Made by a program: the position numbers and the translations under genes
Notes under the pieces: model-generated
The model's database searches: none
Told to the model about the DNA's origin: nothing
The model's input: the letters and a program-made list of their open reading frames with translations, nothing else
In this document: piece by piece, positions 35,491 to 44,650 of the stretch
How positions within the stretch are numbered: the first letter of the stretch is position 1
Layout of the letters: each line of letters opens with the position of its first letter
NCBI GenBank assembly: GCA_045106235.1
Contig: JBGCEJ010000004.1
Location: 62,001-126,000, forward strand
Origin: UBA4427 sp045106235
Lineage (GTDB): Bacteria; Myxococcota_A; UBA9160; UBA4427
Direction of reading: 5' to 3'
Length of the DNA stretch: 64,000 bases

Positions 35491-36291
35491 ATGAGTGATT
35501 CGAAACGCCTTGAAGGCCAAATTATGATGATTACCGGAGCGGGCTCCGGTATTGGCTTGGCGTCCGCAGAGCGGTTCGTCCGCGAGGGCGCGACCGTCGC
35601 GGGCTTCGATATTACGGAGAAGCCGGACGCCTGGAGCGAGATTGAGGCGATCTCGCCTAACTCGACTTGGGTCACGGGAGATGTGCGGGACGAAGCCGCG
35701 CAGAATGCATGGGCTGCGGGCGTGAAGGAGAAATTTGGCCGGATTGACTCGATGCTGACTTCGGCGGGCGTCGTGGGCGGAGGACCCGTTCACCTCGTGC
35801 CGACGGAAGAATGGCAGCGCGTTCAGGATATCAACCTGACTGGAACGTTTCTCTCGGTTAAGGCCGTGATCAATACCATGCTCGAGCAGCGTTCAGGGAC
35901 GATCATTACCGTCGCGAGCGTGGAAGGTCTTGAAGGCGCCGAGGGCGGCAGCACGTACAACGCTTCGAAGGGCGGCGTCGTCCTGCTGACGAAAAACCTG
36001 GCCATGGACTACAGCCGAATGGGGATCCGCTCTAACTGCATCTGCCCCGGCTTTATCGATACGCCCCTCTTTCGTTCCGTGGTCGATGCGCCGGCTCTGG
36101 CCGAATCTCGCGCCTCGATCATGGACCAGCACAAGATCGGCCGTTTCGGCAAGCCGGAAGAAATCGCGGGCGCGGCGTTCTTTTTCGCTTCTGAGGATTC
36201 GGCCTTTGTGACGGGGCATGCGATGCCGGTCGACGGGGGCTACGTCGCGGGGCATCGTCATGGGCATACGAAGTTGATGGGCCTTGAATAG
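35491..36291 (+). CDS. Short-chain dehydrogenase/reductase
   Basis: Classical SDR: cofactor motif TGAGSGIGLAS, active-site Ser in VASVEG, YNASK, and the C-terminal substrate loop ending TGHAMPVDGGYVAG. Length is 266 residues. AAGGAG lies before the ATG. It is preceded by a strong terminator, so it is likely its own transcription unit. Substrate not evident; the insertion GLEGAEGGSTYN before the Tyr resembles SDRs acting on hydroxyacyl or polyketide intermediates. Confidence 0.87.
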   Translation: MSDSKRLEGQIMMITGAGSGIGLASAERFVREGATVAGFDITEKPDAWSEIEAISPNSTWVTGDVRDEAAQNAWAAGVKEKFGRIDSMLTSAGVVGGGPVHLVPTEEWQRVQDINLTGTFLSVKAVINTMLEQRSGTIITVASVEGLEGAEGGSTYNASKGGVVLLTKNLAMDYSRMGIRSNCICPGFIDTPLFRSVVDAPALAESRASIMDQHKIGRFGKPEEIAGAAFFFASEDSAFVTGHAMPVDGGYVAGHRHGHTKLMGLE

Positions 36292-36307
36292 CGCCCGCTC
36301 GCCTCTT

Positions 36308-36351
36308 GGCGCGATTCTTTGGGGAGAGGTTGCTTTCCCCAAAGTCGCGCC
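36308..36351. terminator. Bidirectional hairpin between convergent genes
   Basis: GGCGCGA...CTTTGGGGA (36308-36325) pairs with TTCCCCAAAG/TCGCGCC (36335-36351) with a 2-base bulge, between the stops of the SDR and the convergent isomerase gene. It is likely used from both sides. Confidence 0.7.
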
Positions 36352-36369
36352 GGTCCGGCCTTGGGGATG

Positions 36370-37227
36370 TTAGGCCTCTTTGCGCCGGCTCCATTCGCGC
36401 CGGATGAAGTCATGGCCTTCTTTTGCCAGCAATTCTTCGTCCACGAACATTTTTCGCCAAATTTTGGTGGCCGCGGCGAGGGAAGGTAAGGCGCTGCCGA
36501 AAGCCTCGATGGTGAGCCAGCCGTCATAGCCGGACTCCGCGAGCGCATCAAAGGAGGCGTCCCAGGCCACCTGACCGCGGCCCGGCGTACTGCGATCGTT
36601 TTCAGAGATGTGAACATGGGTGATGGCGTCTGCGTGGTCACGGATCGCCCGCGCGGGGTCCTTCTCTTCGATGTGGGCATGGAAGGTGTCATAGTGGATA
36701 CCGACGTTTTCGCGGTCGATGGCCCTCACGTAGCGGGCTGTGTCCTCTGTTGAATTGAGCAAGTAGATCTCGAACCGGTTGAGAAACTCGAAGCTGAGCG
36801 ACACGTTCGCTTTCGCGGCGTAGTCGGCCGTCTCCTGCATCACCGCCACGCTTCGCGCAATTTCGTTCTCTGTGGGGGCTGAACCGCTGAACTCGCCGAT
36901 CGCAGCGTAGAGAGGGCCGCCGAGCAGCGTCGCGCCGGCTGCTTCACAACAATCGACCACACGGTTGCTCGCGGAGACGGCGTTTTTGCGGATCTTCGCG
37001 TCGGCCGCGATGGGATCCTCTTCAGGCGTGCGGACCGAGACCGCCGTGCGCTCCAGTCCGATCTCGTCGAGACGACGTCCGAGCAGAGCGAATTTTTCGG
37101 GATCGGCGTCGAAAACAGGGAGCTCGACGCCATCAAAACCCATCGTCTTCAGCCGCGCATATAGAGGAAGCCATTGTTCATCGGCCGGGTCATCCGTCCA
37201 AAGAAACAGGTTCATCCCAACTTTCAT
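36370..37227 (-). CDS. Sugar phosphate isomerase/epimerase-like TIM-barrel protein
   Basis: A 285-residue xylose-isomerase-like TIM barrel (AP_endonuc_2). Metal-site residues are spread over the strands, seen as SFEFLNRFE, VGIHYDTFHAHIE, HVHISENDRSTPGRG and LTIEAFG. Family members are ketose epimerases, hydroxypyruvate or myo-inositol-related isomerases. GAGGAG sits well before the ATG. It lies 79 bases downstream of lutC on the same strand and may be the last gene of that operon, which would link it to lactate or hydroxyacid use. Confidence 0.82.
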   Translation of the reverse strand: MKVGMNLFLWTDDPADEQWLPLYARLKTMGFDGVELPVFDADPEKFALLGRRLDEIGLERTAVSVRTPEEDPIAADAKIRKNAVSASNRVVDCCEAAGATLLGGPLYAAIGEFSGSAPTENEIARSVAVMQETADYAAKANVSLSFEFLNRFEIYLLNSTEDTARYVRAIDRENVGIHYDTFHAHIEEKDPARAIRDHADAITHVHISENDRSTPGRGQVAWDASFDALAESGYDGWLTIEAFGSALPSLAAATKIWRKMFVDEELLAKEGHDFIRREWSRRKEA

Positions 37228-37306
37228 TCTTTCTCCTCGGTCAAGTTCGGCTTGAAGTGGTCAGGCTGCGTTCGTTTTTCTCTTGCTTCTCGAATGGCCG
37301 AACACC

Positions 37307-37942
37307 TTAAATGCCTTGGGTCAGTACGAGACGCATCGTCTTGGCCCCGTGGGCGCCGAATACCAAGGCTTGCTCGATATCGGCTGTCTTAGACGGGCCG
37401 CAAAGGAACCAGCCAAAAGGAGACGGCCCGAGATCGATTTGGTCGTAGGCTTGATGCAGCGTCGGGACGAGGGCCTCTGCGCGCAAAACGATCACGAGGT
37501 GTTCTGCCAGGAGGGCAGCCGCCCGGACAGCAGGGCTGGTTGGGATATGCCAGACGGCTCCGTTTTCAACGACGCCCAGCTGACCTTCGAGTACGCAGAT
37601 CTCGAGCGGCTCGAGCCTGCGAAGCCCCTTGTTCTTAAAGTCATCGAGGAAGCGGTCGCTCCGCGTAACCTGCGACCCCAAGCCGCGCGAAGGCAGCCCG
37701 TCGCATTCGGAGAAGAGATGCTCAGCCTCCGCGGGAGGGAGGGGCCAGCCTTGGCCTTCGGTCCAGCGGCCGTCGCGGTGGACTTCAAATTGCCCGCCCG
37801 CCTGTTCGATGCGAGCACGGAAAATGGCCTCCGGCTGGTCGGGCATGGGCGGCAAGAGGAAGGGCTCGGCGGCCGTCTTGGTCGCAAGCGGTGTCGCCGC
37901 CGCGTCGAGCGCGGCAAAGATCTGATCGCGCGCTTCGCTCAT
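37307..37942 (-). CDS. lutC: LUD-domain protein, LutC-like
   Basis: Third subunit of the L-lactate oxidising LutABC complex. A 211-residue LUD/YkgG protein with the C-terminal ADIEQALVFGAHGAKTMRLVLT, and an N-terminal AREQIFAAL. The ATG overlaps the stop of the previous gene (ATGA), so the two are translationally coupled. Family knowledge: required with LutA and LutB for lactate to pyruvate oxidation. Confidence 0.85.
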   Translation of the reverse strand: MSEARDQIFAALDAAATPLATKTAAEPFLLPPMPDQPEAIFRARIEQAGGQFEVHRDGRWTEGQGWPLPPAEAEHLFSECDGLPSRGLGSQVTRSDRFLDDFKNKGLRRLEPLEICVLEGQLGVVENGAVWHIPTSPAVRAAALLAEHLVIVLRAEALVPTLHQAYDQIDLGPSPFGWFLCGPSKTADIEQALVFGAHGAKTMRLVLTQGI

Positions 37943-39396
37943 GATCGCGACTCGTTCTTTTCGTGCTCACCCAACTTGTTAGGCTTTAGCCGAGATTGGT
38001 AGACCTCACGAAAACTGCGCTTTGGAATTTCGGGCAGGCTCCGCTGGCGCGTCCAAGGGCTTGCGAGCTGCGTGAGCAGCATGTCGGGGAGTAGCCGCGC
38101 GATGCGTCTCCCGAGTCGACTGCCGACGCGGTAGAGGCGAGGGTGGCCGAAGGCATATTCAGCGATCGCAAACGCCCATCGCCCGGTTGGGCCGCGATGA
38201 ACAGAGTGATGGCCTTGAGCTGCGAGGTCACTGCGCAAGGTAAGGAGCTGGTGATGAAGCGGAATTTTGACGGGGCAAATATTGCTGCAGGAACCGCAGA
38301 GGCTGCAGGCGTGGGGGAGGTCGCTGTGGCTTTCGGGGTCGCGGTTGGGTTCAAGGACCGAGCCGATGGGGCCGGGAATCGTCGCGCCATAACTGTGTCC
38401 CCCTGAACGTCGATAGACCGGGCAAGTATTGAGGCAGGCGCCGCAGCGAATGCAGGCGAGGGCGGCGCGGTAAGCGGGCTGGCCGAGCAAACGACTGCGT
38501 CCGTTGTCCACAACGACGATATGCTGTTCCTGCGTCTCTTCTCGGGAGCTGGGGGGCGCCGTTTCCCGATCGCCCACGCGGCGGGGGCCCCGGAAATGCG
38601 AGGTGTAGGTCGTGATGTGCTGGCCCGTCGCTGAGCGGGCGAGGAGGCGGAGGAAGGGCGCCAGGTCACGCTGTGCGGGAATGATCTTTTCGAGTCCGAC
38701 CGAAGCGATATGAAGATCAGGGAGAGCGGTCCCGAGATCGGCGTTTCCTTCATTGGAGACAACGACGAAGCCGCCGGTTTCCGCGACTGCGAAGTTCACA
38801 CCCGTCAGGCCGGCTTCCGCGCCGAGAAAGCGCCCGCGCAGTTCTTTGCGTGCGATGGCAGTGAGTGCATCCGGGTCATCGAGGCCGGGGGGGCTCCCCA
38901 TTTCGGCTTCAAAGAGTTCTCCTACTTCTTCGCGTCGTAGGTGGATGGCCGGCATCACGATATGGCTCGGGGGCTCGTTCCGGAGCTGGACGATCCGCTC
39001 GCCGAGGTCGGTGTCGATGATCTCGATGCCGTTCCGTTCGAGGTGGGGATTCAGCTCACATTCTTCCGTGAGCATCGATTTGCTTTTGACAACGCGACGA
39101 ATCCCGCGTTCCTCGAGGAGGCCCGAGACAATCGCATTGTGCTCCGCGGCATCGCGTGCCCAATGGACGATGGCCCCGGCCGCGCGCGCATTTTTCTCGA
39201 ACTCATCCCAGAGTGCAGGCAGTCGCGTGAGCGCATCTTGCTTAATTCGGGCCGCGTCCTCTCGAAGCGCTTCCCAGTCCGGCACATCGTCCGCCGCGCG
39301 GTCACGCTTGGCCCGCACGAACCAGAGCGATTCGTCATGCCAGCGCGTCCGCTCCTCGTCGGCAACAAAGTGGGTCGCCTCGTTAGCGTGCGCCAT
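37939..39396 (-). CDS. lutB: Lactate utilisation iron-sulfur protein LutB
   Basis: Second subunit of LutABC: an N-terminal LUD domain, then two 4Fe-4S clusters, CIRCGACLNTCPVY and CSLCGSCSNICPVK, and a C-terminal region with the GRWAFAIAEYAFGHPRLYRVG stretch. Start at ATG 39396, overlapping the lutA stop by 14 bases; 485 residues. A longer frame to 39444 lies inside lutA. Electrons from lactate probably enter the quinone pool through these clusters. The order lutA-lutB-lutC is the standard one. Confidence 0.9.
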   Translation of the reverse strand: MAHANEATHFVADEERTRWHDESLWFVRAKRDRAADDVPDWEALREDAARIKQDALTRLPALWDEFEKNARAAGAIVHWARDAAEHNAIVSGLLEERGIRRVVKSKSMLTEECELNPHLERNGIEIIDTDLGERIVQLRNEPPSHIVMPAIHLRREEVGELFEAEMGSPPGLDDPDALTAIARKELRGRFLGAEAGLTGVNFAVAETGGFVVVSNEGNADLGTALPDLHIASVGLEKIIPAQRDLAPFLRLLARSATGQHITTYTSHFRGPRRVGDRETAPPSSREETQEQHIVVVDNGRSRLLGQPAYRAALACIRCGACLNTCPVYRRSGGHSYGATIPGPIGSVLEPNRDPESHSDLPHACSLCGSCSNICPVKIPLHHQLLTLRSDLAAQGHHSVHRGPTGRWAFAIAEYAFGHPRLYRVGSRLGRRIARLLPDMLLTQLASPWTRQRSLPEIPKRSFREVYQSRLKPNKLGEHEKNESRS

Positions 39397-40159
39397 CGAG
39401 AACCTCGTTAGGCAGGCAGGCCGCTTCAATGATCTCGGCCACATGCATCATGCGAAGCGGCATGCCGCGCTTAGTTGAAAGCCCCTCGAGATGCATCAGG
39501 CAGGATGCATCTGTCGAGGCCACGATCTCGGCGCGGGCACCTTGATGATCCGCGAGGCGGTCAAGTCCCATCCTGCATGAAACCGCTTCTTCGGCGACGG
39601 CGAATACGCCACCAAAACCACAGCATTCATCGCGCCGAACGAGGTCGACGAGTTCAAGGCCCTCGATCTTGGATAGGAGGAGGGCGGCGGGATCGGTCAA
39701 AGGCGCGTTGCGCGTTTCGGAAGGCGTTCCTTGCCCGAGTTCCCGCAACGCATGGCAGCTTGCATGGAGACCCACCCGATGCGCGAAACGTCCGGCGGGC
39801 AAGGCCGCAGACCCTCCCTCGTCCGACGCCAAGAACTCGCAGAGTTCCATGGTTCGGCCCGCTGTTTGTTCCGCCCCGGACCCCGCGACCCAGCGGGGTA
39901 GGTGGTGTCGGATCGTTGCGGCACAGCTTCCCGACGGCGTGATGATGCGGTCAAAGGACTCGAAGACCTCGACGTAATGCGCGCCGAGAGGCTTCGCGCG
40001 GTCGACCTCGCCCGCGGTGAGGAAGGGCTGGCCGCAGCAAGTCTGCGCTTCCGGGAAGACGACCTCATGGCCACAGGCTTCGAGGATGCGGAGCGTCGAG
40101 ATGCCGACCTCGGGCTTGAGCTGGTCGATATAGCAAGGGATCATCAGGGCCAGGCGCAT
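39383..40159 (-). CDS. lutA: Lactate utilisation protein LutA (CCG-domain)
   Basis: First subunit of LutABC, a 258-residue CCG-domain protein. The two cysteine-rich motifs bind an iron-sulfur cluster: QTCCGQPFLTAGE and the later DECCGFGGVFAV. The N-terminus MRLALMIPCYIDQLKPEVG is typical. It starts 9 bases after the stop of the upstream SDR gene, so SDR-lutABC form one operon. Confidence 0.9.
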   Translation of the reverse strand: MRLALMIPCYIDQLKPEVGISTLRILEACGHEVVFPEAQTCCGQPFLTAGEVDRAKPLGAHYVEVFESFDRIITPSGSCAATIRHHLPRWVAGSGAEQTAGRTMELCEFLASDEGGSAALPAGRFAHRVGLHASCHALRELGQGTPSETRNAPLTDPAALLLSKIEGLELVDLVRRDECCGFGGVFAVAEEAVSCRMGLDRLADHQGARAEIVASTDASCLMHLEGLSTKRGMPLRMMHVAEIIEAACLPNEVLDGAR

Positions 40160-40168
40160 GACGGCAGT

Positions 40169-41095
40169 CTAACTCTCCTGCTGCTCTCGTTCCTCCGCGG
40201 ACGCCGACATCAAAGAGGCCTCGCGCAGATAGTCCGGCGCGCTGCGGTCGATTTGGGATGTGGTTCGGGCGCGGAGCTTGGCGTTCTGCTCATCCATCGG
40301 GACGGTGGCCCAGAAAATATCTTTTTGGATCGCCTCGAGGCAGAGCTCGGCGACTTCCGAGAGGGGAGCGATGGGCACTTCCTGTCCGGCTTCCTTCGCC
40401 CTTGCGACATAGTCGGCGAGCGCGTCTCGGACATTCGCGTCGGCTGCGGGGTCGCCTCGGCCATAGCGATTGGGCCGGTTCGCGCCGGCCCGCCAGATCC
40501 CCGTGGCCATCACGCCGGGTGTTCGGGTCGAGGGGAAGAGGAGCGACGCACCGACGTTGGATCCGAGCTCACGCAGCTGGCCCCAGAGGCATTCCGTGAG
40601 CGTTGTGACCGCGGCTTTCGTAACCGGGTACATCCCACTGCTCGCCATAGGGGTGTAGCCGCCATTGCCCGAGGACGTGTTCACGATATGTCCCTCATCT
40701 TGCTCAACGAGGAGGGGGACGAACGCGTTCATGCCGTTGATGACGCCATGCACGTTCACGTCGATGGACCATTTCCAGTCGTTGAGATGATGCTCCCAGA
40801 GGTGGCCCGTCGCGCCCGCGCCGATTGCCGCGTTGTTGCAAATCACGTGGACGGCTCCGAATCGCTCCAGCGCGGCATCTCGGGTCGCGCAGAGGGAATC
40901 GAAAGACGTGACATCGGTTGGGATTCCGATCACGTCGTCCGAGCCGATCTCTTTCACGGTCGTGGCGAGGGGCTCCTCGACCACGTCTGCGAGCACAACC
41001 TTCATGCCCTCGGCGAGAAAGGCCTCACCGATCGCTCGACCGATACCGCCGGCTCCACCCGTGACCACCGCAACCTTGTTTCGAAGATCCTTCAT
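40169..41095 (-). CDS. Short-chain dehydrogenase/reductase in the lut operon
   Basis: Classical SDR with TGGAGGIGRAIG, NNAAIG and GMYPVTKAA; 308 residues. Start at ATG (complement 41093-41095) after GGGAG; a 20-codon upstream extension has no family match. The C-terminal ~60 residues extend past the core (AEEREQQES end). The 9-base distance to lutA suggests it makes or uses a 2-hydroxyacid or a related alcohol that the Lut complex oxidises (inference). Confidence 0.85.
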   Translation of the reverse strand: MKDLRNKVAVVTGGAGGIGRAIGEAFLAEGMKVVLADVVEEPLATTVKEIGSDDVIGIPTDVTSFDSLCATRDAALERFGAVHVICNNAAIGAGATGHLWEHHLNDWKWSIDVNVHGVINGMNAFVPLLVEQDEGHIVNTSSGNGGYTPMASSGMYPVTKAAVTTLTECLWGQLRELGSNVGASLLFPSTRTPGVMATGIWRAGANRPNRYGRGDPAADANVRDALADYVARAKEAGQEVPIAPLSEVAELCLEAIQKDIFWATVPMDEQNAKLRARTTSQIDRSAPDYLREASLMSASAEEREQQES

Positions 41096-41272
41096 CTCAC
41101 GCTCCCTTTTTTTTCGCGCGTCGCCGAGGACGCGATTGATCGATGGCTTCGACATCCCGGCATGCGAACCGATTTGGCGACCCCGTTCCTCGGAAAAGCG
41201 TAGCGCGATCTACGGCTGATTCCGCGCTGGAACTCCGTCTATGAGAGTGCGAGCATTTAGGCGGGAGATCCT

Positions 41273-44200
41273 GTGAAACGCATACTCATCGTACTGGCCA
41301 CGCTTCTCGTTCTTTTTGTCGCTCTGCCGAAACTGGCCTTCGAGCTCTGGCTTCGGGAGCAGCCCTCTGAGATTCGCGTCGCACTCCAGGGGTTTTCGAC
41401 GCTGGAGTTCTTGTCGGCGGTGCGTCAGGAGTTTTTCCCGCAACCGATCGACGATAACGCGGCCTATGGTCGACGCGAATATGCTGCTCGGGGACATTCG
41501 CCCTGGGTTATGCGAAGTAGTCTCGATGGTCGACCGCGGATGCTCTCGCTCGCGCTTGGGCCAGAGATCTGGCTTGCCTACAGCACGGAGACGGCTTCCC
41601 TTCATCAGTTCTGGTCGGGAACGCTCGATTTCGCGGGGCCGGCATTCGATGCGCGGCATGGTTTCGAACCGATGAGTCAGGGACAAGCCTATTTGCAACC
41701 GGATCAGGGAACGGCTTGGCGGCGGGGTGATGTCGAGCTTGAAGTCGGATGGCAGGCGTATGGCGTCGACTCCGAAACGGAACGTGCCTGGCTTCGCTAT
41801 GCCCTTGTCGATCCACGGGGGCCGTCCTGGGGTATCACGGAAAGTCCGGAGCTGTTGAGTGCGTCCGGCCGTGTTGGTCTTGAGCGCATCTTCGATGTGA
41901 CACCGATTGCGGGCGAATCGGCCGAGCTCGAACTTGAGCTCGCCGCCGCCGGAAGGGATTTGGGCGGAGGGCCCGTGGCGAGGGGCTCTTCCGAGTTTGA
42001 GGTGGAAATCGAGGGGGAAGGGGAACTGACGGCGGGCCGTTTGCGCCTTAGGCCTGGGCGAACACGACTTGTTCAGTGGTTTACCGCGCCGAGTATTGAA
42101 ATTCAGAAAGAATCAGGGCTATCCGAACCCGATGCGATTTTCGCCGATCACGACTGCGGGAGTTGTCATCACGGACGAGACCGCGTCGTGGGACCTGCTT
42201 GGGGCGAGATCGCAGGGCGCTATGCGGCCGCCAATGAGAAGGCGACGATGGCGCAGCTGGTTGCGCGAATTCGAGAAGGCAGCGTGGGCGAGTGGGGCGA
42301 TGTCCCGATGCCGGCCCATCTCGCGATTTCGCGAAGCGAGGCCGAGGGCCTGGTCCGGTTCATTCTCGACGCGGAGCAGATCGACCGCACTTCTGGAATC
42401 CCGACGGTCGAAGACCGTGCGGCGGCGGGAGAAATCCCGGTGGCCGTGACTTTCGAGACGGGGAGTGAACCGCCGCCTGCTGAGCTTCATCCGTCGCTGC
42501 GGGCGACTTCAATTTCTGCGCCCGGTTTTACGCCGCAGGTCGGGGCGATGGCCTGGCTTCCCGACGGTCGGCTGGGCGTGAGCACTTGGGACCGCGACGG
42601 CGCTGTCTTCGCGATTGAGGGCTGGTCGGGACCGACGTCGCAGATGCAGGTTCGGCGGATTGCGGAAGGGTTGCACGAGCCTTTGGGAATGGCGGTGATC
42701 GATGATTCGATTTACGTGATCCAGAAACAGGAAGTGACGCAACTCATTGATCGCGACGGGGATGATTGGGTCGATGAATACCGCAACGTGGCCAATGCTT
42801 GGCCCGTCACGTCTAATTTTCACGAGTTCGGTTTCGGACTCGCGGTGAGCGACGGCGCGCTCTACGGCGGGCTATCGGTCTGTGTGCTTCGCGGGGGGAA
42901 GAGTTGTCAAAACCAAACCGCATCCCGGGGACGGCTATTCCGCGTGGACCCCGAGACCGGAGAATTTCGTTTTCTCGCCTCAGGATTTCGGACACCCAAT
43001 GGAGTCGCAGCCGGGCCCGAGGGCGAAATTTATGTCACCGACAATCAAGGCGATTGGCTCCCCGCGAGCAAGTTGATGCGCGTGAGAACCGGCGATGATT
43101 TCGGTTGGCGCAAGCCGGGCGAGACGCCGGATCCAGCGAAGGTGACAAAGCCCGCGCTTTGGCTGCCCCAGAACGAAGTCGGGAACTCGCCTACGCAGCC
43201 GCTCTTTCTGAAGCAGGGCCCCTACGCGGGCAGCGTTCTCTTCGGCGATATCTTCAATGGTGGACTCAAGCGCGGGTTTCTCGAGGAAGTCGATGGCCAG
43301 CTGCAGGGGGCGGCTTTCCATTTTTCGGGTGGCTTGCAAGCGCCTGTCCATCGCTTGATTGCATCGGAAGAGGGCAGCTTGATCGCCGGAGAGATCGGCA
43401 GCCGCGGAAATTGGGGCGAGTTCGACAAGCCCTGGTACGGGATCGAGCGCCTCGACTTTGAACCGGAGCGCGCGTTCGAGCCGATGCGGGTGGAGATTCG
43501 AGAAGGCGGCTTCGAAATCAGCTTGAGTCGTGGGCTTGCTGAGGGAACGGAGCTCTTCACGGACGCAGTGACACTCTCGGATTGGTATTACGTGCCGACG
43601 CCGGAGTACGGCGGGCCAAAATACGACCTTCGCAATTTGAAGGTGAAGGCGGTCCGTATTTCGTCGGATCGGCGGGTGATTTCGATCGACGTTGCGGATC
43701 TGAAAGCGGGGCGCGTTGTGTACCTGAAGCTTCCGGAAGGACTTCGCTCGGAGCGGGGGGAAGCGCTTTGGGTGAGAGAGGCGTGGTATACGCTGAATGC
43801 CTTGCCGGGCGCTTCGGCGGCTTCCCTGACCTCCTCGGCTTCAGTCGAACCGACCGAGCCAGCCGCGTCGATCACGCTGGCTGAGCTGAGTGCGTCGGAG
43901 GTGCGAGCGGCTTCGGAAGGTCCGCCCGTTTCGGGTGGGCCGCCGAATACGCTGACCGCGGCGGAGCGGGAAGAGGGTTGGCGGCTGCTTTTTGACGGTG
44001 AGAGCTTCGAGGGGTGGAAGATCTACGGCGCCCCGCCGCGTGCGGCGGGGGAAGCGCCGGAAGGTTGGGTGATCGAAGAGGGGGCGTTCAAGTTCACCCG
44101 AGATGTCTCGCTTTTCGGACTCGTTATGAATCATTTGAACCCGTTTACGACGGCGGCGCTGGACCTGATGACGGAAGAGCAGTTCTCCGATTTCGAGTTC

Positions 44201-44650
44201 ATGATCGATTGGAAGATTTCGGCGGGCGGCAATAGCGGCATCTTCTATTTCGTTCGTGAAGAAGAGGCGGCGCCACTTTCATGGGGCTTTGGCCTTGAGA
44301 TGCAGGTGCTCGATGATGCAGCGCATAGCGATGGCGAGATTGAGATGCACCGGGCAGGGGACTTGTATGACCTGCGCGCTCGGGCGGTCGCCAACACAAA
44401 GCCCGTGGGCGAGTGGAATACGGCGCGGATCGTTTCGCGCGGAAACCAGCTTGAACATTGGCTGAACGGCGAGAAGCTGCTCGAGATTGAGCGCTTCTCA
44501 GCTGACTGGGATCGCGCGATTGCGGCCAGCAAATTCGCCGACACGGAAGGCTATGGGGCAGCGCGTCAGGGGCATTTCTCGCTGCAGGACCATGGCGACC
44601 CGGTCTGGTATCGCAATATCAAGGTCCGTCCGATTCAGATGCCGAAGTGA
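41273..44650 (+). CDS. Giant secreted heme-c / propeller / DUF1080 fusion protein
   Basis: An 1125-residue exported protein. It has an N-terminal hydrophobic segment (ILIVLATLLVLFVALPKLA), an uncharacterised N-domain to ~280, and a cytochrome c site CGSCHHGRD (~residue 295). A six-bladed propeller follows (~410-730: QVGAMAWLPDGRLGVSTW, GFRTPNGVAAGPEGEIYVTDN), then a beta-rich segment to ~850 and a linker. The last domain, from ~895 to the end, is DUF1080/3-keto-disaccharide hydrolase-like (WRLLFDGESFEGW, GGNSGIFYF). GTG start after GGGAG. The parts suggest oxidation plus glycoside cleavage of a sugar compound. Confidence 0.8.
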   Translation: MKRILIVLATLLVLFVALPKLAFELWLREQPSEIRVALQGFSTLEFLSAVRQEFFPQPIDDNAAYGRREYAARGHSPWVMRSSLDGRPRMLSLALGPEIWLAYSTETASLHQFWSGTLDFAGPAFDARHGFEPMSQGQAYLQPDQGTAWRRGDVELEVGWQAYGVDSETERAWLRYALVDPRGPSWGITESPELLSASGRVGLERIFDVTPIAGESAELELELAAAGRDLGGGPVARGSSEFEVEIEGEGELTAGRLRLRPGRTRLVQWFTAPSIEIQKESGLSEPDAIFADHDCGSCHHGRDRVVGPAWGEIAGRYAAANEKATMAQLVARIREGSVGEWGDVPMPAHLAISRSEAEGLVRFILDAEQIDRTSGIPTVEDRAAAGEIPVAVTFETGSEPPPAELHPSLRATSISAPGFTPQVGAMAWLPDGRLGVSTWDRDGAVFAIEGWSGPTSQMQVRRIAEGLHEPLGMAVIDDSIYVIQKQEVTQLIDRDGDDWVDEYRNVANAWPVTSNFHEFGFGLAVSDGALYGGLSVCVLRGGKSCQNQTASRGRLFRVDPETGEFRFLASGFRTPNGVAAGPEGEIYVTDNQGDWLPASKLMRVRTGDDFGWRKPGETPDPAKVTKPALWLPQNEVGNSPTQPLFLKQGPYAGSVLFGDIFNGGLKRGFLEEVDGQLQGAAFHFSGGLQAPVHRLIASEEGSLIAGEIGSRGNWGEFDKPWYGIERLDFEPERAFEPMRVEIREGGFEISLSRGLAEGTELFTDAVTLSDWYYVPTPEYGGPKYDLRNLKVKAVRISSDRRVISIDVADLKAGRVVYLKLPEGLRSERGEALWVREAWYTLNALPGASAASLTSSASVEPTEPAASITLAELSASEVRAASEGPPVSGGPPNTLTAAEREEGWRLLFDGESFEGWKIYGAPPRAAGEAPEGWVIEEGAFKFTRDVSLFGLVMNHLNPFTTAALDLMTEEQFSDFEFMIDWKISAGGNSGIFYFVREEEAAPLSWGFGLEMQVLDDAAHSDGEIEMHRAGDLYDLRARAVANTKPVGEWNTARIVSRGNQLEHWLNGEKLLEIERFSADWDRAIAASKFADTEGYGAARQGHFSLQDHGDPVWYRNIKVRPIQMPK

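Noticed and set aside
39902..41203. 433-codon plus-strand frame covering lutA and the SDR
   Set aside because: Antisense shadow of two motif-rich genes; no conserved motif of its own.
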